Source: Candidatus Dojkabacteria bacterium (lineage in GTDB: Bacteria > Patescibacteriota > Dojkabacteria > SC72 > JAFGCJ01). Taken from it: DNA of 17,140 bases. The stretch lies in NCBI GenBank assembly GCA_028696915.1, contig JAQVGB010000013.1, positions 1 through 17,140 on the forward strand, given 5' to 3'. The notes beneath the pieces are model-generated. The model was not told the origin of the DNA, made no database searches, and saw nothing but the letters and a program-made list of their open reading frames with translations. Shown here one piece after another: positions 12,489 through 17,140 of this stretch. Within the stretch, counting starts at the first letter, position 1, and the number at the start of each line of letters is the position of its first letter. Both the position numbers and the translations under genes were made by a program.

Positions 12489-13919
12489 ATGAACGACGAC
12501 ACCGGAAACAATTCATCACGCGACAAGGGCCCCAAAATCCTGTGGAGCAGGGCTGACCAGGAGGACAGCATAGAAAAACCGGATTTCACGGATGAAACGC
12601 CGCCGGAGCCTGCTCTCAACCAGCAAACTCCTGCGGTGAATGGATTATCCGGTTCCACACTCACAACGCCCAGCACACAACCCGACCACACTTCGCCAGC
12701 ACCACCATCTGCCGCCAAGGAATGCGTGGAACACTCAGCCGAAGTGAACCCGCCTCTTGAAGCAAATAGCCTCATCGAACCACATCCGACCACAGAAGCA
12801 TCATCAGACAGGAGCCCCGCTCCCCCCCCACAGATCATCAATCCTCGCCACAAAACAATGTTCTGGCTGACCGTTCCCCTGATCGTGCTGGGACTGTTCG
12901 TGCTTATCATCGGATACTTGAACCCGGGTATTTTTTCTATGCTGGGAAATCTCGCGCTGACCCTGCTGATCGGGATTTTTCTCGTATTTATCATCCTCGG
13001 GATTTTTGTCGTTGTCGGGATGAAGTCAGAGGCGCGCACACTTATGAACCTCATGTTCGAGGGAGGTGTCAAATACATCGATATCGCGCAAACAGCAAGC
13101 TCGGCGTGGGAGCGGCTCATTTCCATGGTCCAGGCAGTCGTCCTGCTGATCTCTCCGTTTGCCGCCGTGTTCCTTGCAATTCTTTTTTACTACGCGGTCA
13201 TGTTCCTGTTTCGGGCGGTCGGTGCACGTACCGATGTCACCCTGCTGTCCATCATTCTCACCGTCGCACTTGCAAGCCTTACCGCACTTCTCGGCTTCGT
13301 TCCCATCCAACCGACCGATGGCGATCAGTCATTTGGAGCACAGCTTTCCAGGCGGTTTGGACGAGTGTTTATCGATAGTGTAGAAATCGCCGTGCTCGTT
13401 ATCTTCTTTACCATTGACTCCCGGTACCTCTTTTTCCTTCCGGAGCACATGCGGGGAGAGGTCCAGGCGGAAATGTTCGGGATAGACTTTATGGCACGGG
13501 GTGTGGCGCGGGAAGGCTTTGCCGCAATAGTGCGACTTGCGGCCGCCGCGGTCCTGATTGAGATTATCCGAAAAACCTACCGCCTGACCGCATCAATCGT
13601 CAGACGGTATAAAGAAATGAAGCAACAGGCAGAACACCTCGGAAAACCGATCGAGTCCCAACAGCAACTATTCGACACCATCCGTGAAGCCGCACGGAAG
13701 GGCTTCTCGGACAATCTGGACGACTTCACCCGGTTCATCGGATTCACCACGATCCTTGTAATTGCGTTTTTCTTTTTCCCACGGCTCAAGCTTTTGTCAC
13801 TTTTTTTCTTTAACCTGACCAATCTTGCCTGGGACCTTATCTATCCAGCGCGAATAACCAAAGCGTCAAAATCCGACGACCTCCTTTCCCGGACCATATC
13901 GAAAGCCCTCAAACTGTAA
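12489..13919 (+). CDS. polytopic membrane protein with Pro/Ser/Thr-rich N-terminus, function unknown
   Basis: The frame is open from 12333, but ATG 12489 is preferred because the upstream part overlaps the promoter region; it yields 476 residues. Residues 1-120 are hydrophilic, rich in Pro, Ser, Thr and acidic residues, and probably disordered. Hydrophobic segments follow at about 124-144, 153-177, 213-243, 249-272, 297-317, 343-360 and 415-450 (the last may be two passes). Residues 361-414 are a charged, helical cytoplasmic-looking stretch (RRYKEMKQQAEHLGKP). I do not recognise the family: there are no transporter motifs and no catalytic signature. An uninterrupted run of eight C (12822-12829) encodes part of APPPQ just before the first membrane segment. 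It is followed 74 bases later by another envelope protein on the same strand. Confidence 0.8.
   Translation: MNDDTGNNSSRDKGPKILWSRADQEDSIEKPDFTDETPPEPALNQQTPAVNGLSGSTLTTPSTQPDHTSPAPPSAAKECVEHSAEVNPPLEANSLIEPHPTTEASSDRSPAPPPQIINPRHKTMFWLTVPLIVLGLFVLIIGYLNPGIFSMLGNLALTLLIGIFLVFIILGIFVVVGMKSEARTLMNLMFEGGVKYIDIAQTASSAWERLISMVQAVVLLISPFAAVFLAILFYYAVMFLFRAVGARTDVTLLSIILTVALASLTALLGFVPIQPTDGDQSFGAQLSRRFGRVFIDSVEIAVLVIFFTIDSRYLFFLPEHMRGEVQAEMFGIDFMARGVAREGFAAIVRLAAAAVLIEIIRKTYRLTASIVRRYKEMKQQAEHLGKPIESQQQLFDTIREAARKGFSDNLDDFTRFIGFTTILVIAFFFFPRLKLLSLFFFNLTNLAWDLIYPARITKASKSDDLLSRTISKALKL
12822..12829 (+). repeat. C8 homopolymer in the membrane-protein linker
   Basis: Eight consecutive C encode proline codons at about residues 112-114, immediately before the first transmembrane segment. 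A one-base slip would leave only the disordered N-terminal region. Confidence 0.9.
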
Positions 13920-13993
13920 CGCCGAAAAACCCGTCCCCTCCCGCCAGTCCCAGATGCCTTGCAGTTGAACACATTCTCTATTACCATGGAACT

Positions 13994-14728
13994 ATGACAG
14001 CCAAAAAGGAACGCTCGACAGACCGGCCGGTAAAGCGCAAACAGAAGCAAACACCCGCCCCACGATCATCAATTCCATTCGCCATTATCGTATTCGTGTC
14101 TATCATTATTCTTACCGTCGGCGCCTACATCGTCTGGGGAGGACTTGATGTGGCCAAAGAAAACCAGGTCAGCACTATCCCGCCGGAAAGCGCGGAAAGC
14201 GGCGAAAGCACTGAGGCCCCCCCCGACCGGAACTACACGATCGTCTCGGACCGCACGACAATCCGAACAGAAATCGACGAGAAAACAACAGGATGGAGCG
14301 TCTTCACGAATGAAACCCATGGGATCACCTTTAAGTATCCGGCAGGATGGACCGTTGATGAGCAACCGATCGGAGAGCCGGATGACCAGATTCCTGCAAT
14401 CTCTATTTCTTCAGACAACGTAATCGCCCGGATCATTTTTCCTCCCAATATCAGCCCTTCTTCCTGCTGGTACGATGGCGAGAACAGCGACCAGGACGGC
14501 GTCCATTTTGTGAGCTTCAAGCAGATCCTCGGTTACTCAACCGACATCAGGCGCGGCACGAGAGAAATAACAACCTCGTCACTGCAACTCTGTTCACTCG
14601 ACCCCATAACACGCACCTATACGAACTGGCTTCCCGGTGTTGCATTCATCGATCAGTCTTCTCCTCTGACAGAGGAGAACCTTGATACGCTCGATACGAT
14701 TTTCTCGACGTACGACACGCTTCCGTAA
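13994..14728 (+). CDS. membrane-anchored extracytoplasmic protein with PsbP-like motif
   Basis: This 244-residue protein has a basic cytoplasmic N-terminus (1-27, KRKQK), one membrane segment (about 28-49), a Ser/Glu/Pro linker (50-80) and a C-terminal domain presumed outside the membrane. Within it THGITFKYPAGWTVDE (108-123) is the F-x-YP-x-GW signature seen in PsbP/DcrB-like small folds, and LDTIFSTY near the end is the usual closing helix of such proteins. Cys158 and Cys200 could form a disulfide. The function is unknown. ATG 13994 is chosen; TATTAC (13979-13984) or TACCAT (13982-13987) would put +1 at or just before it, and no Shine-Dalgarno is seen. A C8 run (14217-14224) encodes APP in the linker. 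Confidence 0.78.
   Translation: MTAKKERSTDRPVKRKQKQTPAPRSSIPFAIIVFVSIIILTVGAYIVWGGLDVAKENQVSTIPPESAESGESTEAPPDRNYTIVSDRTTIRTEIDEKTTGWSVFTNETHGITFKYPAGWTVDEQPIGEPDDQIPAISISSDNVIARIIFPPNISPSSCWYDGENSDQDGVHFVSFKQILGYSTDIRRGTREITTSSLQLCSLDPITRTYTNWLPGVAFIDQSSPLTEENLDTLDTIFSTYDTLP
14217..14224 (+). repeat. C8 homopolymer in the anchored-protein linker
   Basis: Eight consecutive C lie in codons for Ala-Pro-Pro at about residues 75-77, between the membrane anchor and the PsbP-like domain. A one-base slip would separate the anchor from its domain. Confidence 0.9.
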
Positions 14729-14806
14729 CGATTCAGTGCACCGGATTCACACGCCCACTTTTCCATTTTTATACTTCACTATTCGGAAAGACGTGGATAC
14801 CAACCA

Positions 14807-14835
14807 TTGAACTTAAATGACACCTGTAATACAAT
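14807..14835 (+). promoter_or_regulatory. promoter of the HTH-Nudix gene, leaderless
   Basis: TTGAAC (14807-14812) is followed by a 17-bp spacer and TACAAT (14830-14835), then six bases, then ATG 14842. The predicted +1 is therefore the A of the start codon. The gap 14729-14806 holds only a T-rich stretch around 14760-14772, which may help end the upstream transcript. Confidence 0.6.
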
Positions 14836-14841
14836 TATGTC

Positions 14842-15441
14842 ATGGAAGAAATAAAAACTTACACCCCCCGTGATCTTGCAAAAAAACTGAAGATCAATTA
14901 CCGGACGATCCTTCGGGAGATCCAGCGCGGCAATCTTCCCGCCACAAAAATCGGACGAATCTACCTCATTTCCGAAGATGCTATCAATTTATACTTATCT
15001 AAGACTGTTAAGGCACGCTTCTGGAAAGTTTCAGCCTCAATTGTCAACCACAATGGAAAGATCCTGCTGGTTAAACGCCGCGCTCGCGAGGGCAGGCTCC
15101 AGTGGCAATTCCCTGCGGGCACAATTTACTATGCGGAAAAGAGCTCCTACCGAGCCGAAGTAGAGTGCCTCATGGAAACTCAGGTTCACAGCAAGGCAGT
15201 AAAACTGATCGGAAAACGCATCCACCCCGATACGAATGTCATCATTTACTACTGGCTCTGTGATTATCTTTCGGGGGAAGCCGTCAACAACGACCCTGAC
15301 GAAAACTCTGAAGTCCGATGGGCGACACCGAAAGATGTGTTGAGATTGTTCACCTCGGACGTGTATACCCCGGTGAGGAAGTACTTGGAATCAGCTTCGG
15401 GTTTATCGGACGCTGAAGGCAAACGTGGCGTGAAGGAATAG
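14842..15441 (+). CDS. N-terminal helix-turn-helix fused to a degenerate Nudix domain
   Basis: This protein has 199 residues. Residues 5-53 are an excisionase/MerR-type DNA-binding helix-turn-helix (TPRDLAKKLKINYRTILREI then LPATKIGRIYLISEDA). Residues 60-185 are a Nudix fold: KVSASIVNHNGKILLVKRR, WQFPAGTIYYAE, WLCDYLSGEA and EVRWATPKDVLRLF. The Nudix box spans 93-115. Against G-x5-E-x7-REUxEExGU it keeps Gly93, Glu99, Glu108 and Glu112, but has Val107 for Arg, Met111 for the first Glu of the EE pair, and Gln114 for Gly. Catalysis is therefore doubtful, and a ligand-sensing transcription regulator, as in NrtR-type Nudix regulators, is a reasonable reading. The body of the Nudix domain resembles, from memory, actinobacterial Nudix proteins. 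The start is probably leaderless at ATG 14842. Confidence 0.88.
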   Translation: MEEIKTYTPRDLAKKLKINYRTILREIQRGNLPATKIGRIYLISEDAINLYLSKTVKARFWKVSASIVNHNGKILLVKRRAREGRLQWQFPAGTIYYAEKSSYRAEVECLMETQVHSKAVKLIGKRIHPDTNVIIYYWLCDYLSGEAVNNDPDENSEVRWATPKDVLRLFTSDVYTPVRKYLESASGLSDAEGKRGVKE

Positions 15442-15527
15442 CACGGACAGGTATCAAGCGTCCGAAATGAATTCCGGTTAAAATCAGACATGGCACATTC
15501 TGCACAGACAGATACGTCCGTTTCGGA

Positions 15528-16052
15528 TCACATCTTGTTTCCCCTGTGACCCGAAGAAACACTCCCGATATTGTCACTCCAAACATCAAATTTTCCGGAC
15601 GCAATAAAACCATCTATCGAGTTCCTGCATTCGAGATGATCATTAACGCCCACGCTGTTTATCTCTACAAGCCGAGCAAGATAGAGATTAGCCAAAGCTC
15701 CATAACTCGCCCTTCGCTGAGTGGTAATTACCTGATGTCTTCGATCCCCATTCTCACTGGAATAAAACGGATCACAGAGTGCAATCCCCATGGCAACAAG
15801 AATTTTCGCCAGTGTTACCCCGGGAGAATCATATGCATGTAATACCGCTGTTTCGTCATCGAGCGCAGTTCTCAAAACCGAATTGACTCCTCTCGTGAAC
15901 GGTATCATACAAAACTCGCATTGACCCTGGAATCCGATATCATGACTAACCCCATTTCCGTCAACCAGAAATGGATCTCCAAATAACGGCGCAGCCATTT
16001 GGGCAACGGCAAGCACCGCATCCAATGACCGTTCACGTTGAAAAGGTATCAT
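15528..16052 (-). CDS. unrecognised 174-residue ORF
   Basis: The frame opens with ATG 16052 (MIPFQRERSLDAVLAVAQMA) and ends at 15528. The same frame is open further upstream, with another ATG at 16148, but that part crosses AT-rich sequence and would run towards the start of the plus-strand lipoprotein gene. The product has no membrane segment and no signal peptide. It contains a CxxC (QCEFC) and further single cysteines. I match it to no family. Codons end in A/T and use AGA more than neighbouring genes do, which could mean recent acquisition, a decaying gene or chance. No convincing promoter or ribosome site precedes it. It is the only long frame in 15442-16202, a region that otherwise shows no structure I can support. 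Confidence 0.4.
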   Translation of the reverse strand: MIPFQRERSLDAVLAVAQMAAPLFGDPFLVDGNGVSHDIGFQGQCEFCMIPFTRGVNSVLRTALDDETAVLHAYDSPGVTLAKILVAMGIALCDPFYSSENGDRRHQVITTQRRASYGALANLYLARLVEINSVGVNDHLECRNSIDGFIASGKFDVWSDNIGSVSSGHRGNKM

Positions 16053-16189
16053 AATACGGACTGACCTAAAAAAGAGTACCGAGTCTATGTGAAAACGCCG
16101 GAAAACGCAAGAAAAACTATTAAATTCTTTAGGAAGATGACAGGACATGCGCCCACACTCATTCACACCGGTTTCATATTTTCTTTGAT

Positions 16190-16195
16190 TACAAT
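16190..16195 (+). promoter_or_regulatory. -10 box of the GH26-like lipoprotein gene
   Basis: TACAAT is followed by seven bases and then ATG 16203, so the transcript is predicted to start at or one base before the start codon. No -35 match is seen. Confidence 0.45.
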
Positions 16196-16202
16196 TAATG
16201 AA

Positions 16203-17140
16203 ATGGGATCGGATGATAGGATCCATGATCATGAAGCACAGACACTCCCGCCATCCCTTCTTTTGAAACTCTCCCGGCGGCAATTTCTCCAGATAGGCGC
16301 GCTGATGGCCGCGAGCCTTGCGCTCCCTGGCTGTAGGCCCTCAACCACCCCCGGATCGACACCCGCGTTCCCATCATTGACTATCGTTCCCCTACTCACA
16401 CCAGCACTCCAACCCACCAAAACAGCCGACAATACGCTCCCCCCGGCAACCGTTCCTTTCGGGCAGTCCAACTCGTCAACTGATTCACCAACCGCCGCCC
16501 CCCAAACACCCGCCCCCCCCGGGATAACCCCGGACACCAACCCGTCAGTCTCCTCTTCCCCTCAGCCCGAACGTCAAAGACCACGCTGGGGCTACTTCAC
16601 GGGAGGACCGGATATTGCAGAGGAGGTGCAGACCGTACAGGACGCCATTGGGGCTGTACCCGATTTCCTTACGACATTTGTCGGGTGGCATGGAGAAGGT
16701 CAAATCCCAGAGGCCGTAATAGAAACCGCGCGAGCCCACAAACAGACCGTCATCGTTTTCTGGGAGGTATACACTCCCGGAGTCTTTCCATCTGAAGATT
16801 CTGCGTTTTCCTGTAACGAAATTCTCAGCGGACGATACGACGAATACCTCGAGCAATTTGCGCAGACGGCAGGACGTGCTGGTGTACCGATCCTTCTTAT
16901 CCCCATCCCGGAGCCAAACGGCGAATGGACCCCGCAGTGTATCGTCAGAAACGGTAACAGCGCAGAAAGTTTCCGATCCGCATTCAAACACACGGCAAGC
17001 TTTTTCGAAAATTCGCCGAATGTCAGGGTAGGACTTGCAATGAACAGCAACTCGGTCCCCGACCCGGTAACCGCACCCGAAAACGCCATTTCAGAATATG
17101 TATTAGGGTCCGGTGCTGAATTTGTGGGCATCGATGGATT
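16203..17140 (+). CDS. Tat-exported lipoprotein with GH26-like (beta-mannanase) domain, 3'-truncated by window edge
   Basis: The frame is open from ATG 16203 to the window end (312 codons). Residues 1-44 are a twin-arginine lipoprotein signal: an n-region, SRRQFLQ (24-30, Arg25-Arg26), the hydrophobic IGALMAASLAL, and the lipobox LPGC with Cys44 as the lipidated residue. Residues 45-126 are a Pro/Thr/Ser-rich linker. A TIM-barrel-like domain begins at RWGYFTGGPDIAEEV (128-142) and includes TVIVFWEVYTPG (182-193), PIPEPNGEWTP (234-244) and EFVGIDG (306-312). The PEPNGEW stretch corresponds to the H-E-M-N-G-x-W acid/base motif of GH26, making Glu237 the candidate acid/base; the nucleophile would lie beyond the window. 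Cys204 and Cys246 may pair. The likely role is hydrolysis of mannan-type or similar glycans at the cell surface. The antisense strand also has long open frames, which are compositional shadows. Confidence 0.85.
   Translation, partial: MGSDDRIHDHEAQTLPPSLLLKLSRRQFLQIGALMAASLALPGCRPSTTPGSTPAFPSLTIVPLLTPALQPTKTADNTLPPATVPFGQSNSSTDSPTAAPQTPAPPGITPDTNPSVSSSPQPERQRPRWGYFTGGPDIAEEVQTVQDAIGAVPDFLTTFVGWHGEGQIPEAVIETARAHKQTVIVFWEVYTPGVFPSEDSAFSCNEILSGRYDEYLEQFAQTAGRAGVPILLIPIPEPNGEWTPQCIVRNGNSAESFRSAFKHTASFFENSPNVRVGLAMNSNSVPDPVTAPENAISEYVLGSGAEFVGIDG
16513..16520 (+). repeat. C8 homopolymer in the lipoprotein linker
   Basis: Eight consecutive C encode part of Ala-Pro-Pro (residues 104-106) in the linker between lipid anchor and enzyme domain. 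A six-C run lies just upstream (16498-16503). A slip would leave an anchored linker without the enzyme. Confidence 0.9.

Noticed and set aside
15546..15842. Plus-strand 98-codon ORF
   Set aside because: It is antisense to the longer minus-strand frame, has no promoter or recognisable domain, and its composition looks random.
16229..17131. Long minus-strand open frames
   Set aside because: They are antisense to a plus-strand gene with a clear Tat lipoprotein signal and GH26-like motifs; their predicted products look like compositional artefacts.
1..17140. UGA recoding as glycine (Gracilibacteria/Absconditabacteria code)
   Set aside because: TGA ends miaA, the HD gene, glyQ and the first ABC-2 permease at positions matching family ends, and I saw no in-frame TGA within the recognised proteins.

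Overview
The window reads as a stretch of chromosome from a bacterium of the Candidate Phyla Radiation (Patescibacteria). The clues are compact gene spacing, almost no Shine-Dalgarno sequences, -10 boxes placed so that the start codon is at or next to +1, many short unrecognised membrane proteins, and a LysRS with a C-terminal DUF2000 domain. UGA is an ordinary stop here (miaA, glyQ and the HD gene end in TGA), which excludes the UGA=Gly lineages such as Gracilibacteria and Absconditabacteria. Base composition looks close to 50% G+C by eye, which would fit a Peribacter/Peregrinibacteria-like genome, but that placement is a guess.

Layout, left to right. Positions 1-2203 hold the 3' part of miaA (+) convergent with serS (-), whose upstream region carries a candidate serine-rich leader peptide overlapping competing hairpins. 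Positions 2246-3908 hold an HD-domain protein (-) and a DHH/DHHA1 phosphoesterase (+), divergent from a symmetric promoter palindrome. Positions 3934-5970 hold two ABC-2 family permeases and a small helical protein (-), with no ATPase nearby. Positions 6097-8007 hold lysS (-) with the fused DUF2000 (PTH2-fold) domain. Positions 8168-11103 hold the glyQ-glyS operon (+), bracketed by two related structured repeats at 8048-8104 and 11092-11146. Positions 11153-12329 hold greA and trmD (-). Positions 12489-14728 hold a polytopic membrane protein and an anchored protein with a PsbP-like motif (+). Positions 14842-15441 hold an HTH plus degenerate-Nudix protein (+), followed by an unrecognised small minus-strand ORF. 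From 16203 to the window end runs the 5' part of a Tat-exported lipoprotein with a GH26-like domain (+).

The common theme is translation: three aminoacyl-tRNA synthetases (Ser, Lys, Gly, in four genes), two position-37 tRNA-modification enzymes (MiaA, TrmD) and the transcript-cleavage factor GreA. The right-hand third is envelope-related. All three envelope proteins there carry an uninterrupted run of eight C in a proline-rich linker. I saw no tRNA or rRNA gene, CRISPR array, transposase or integrase.
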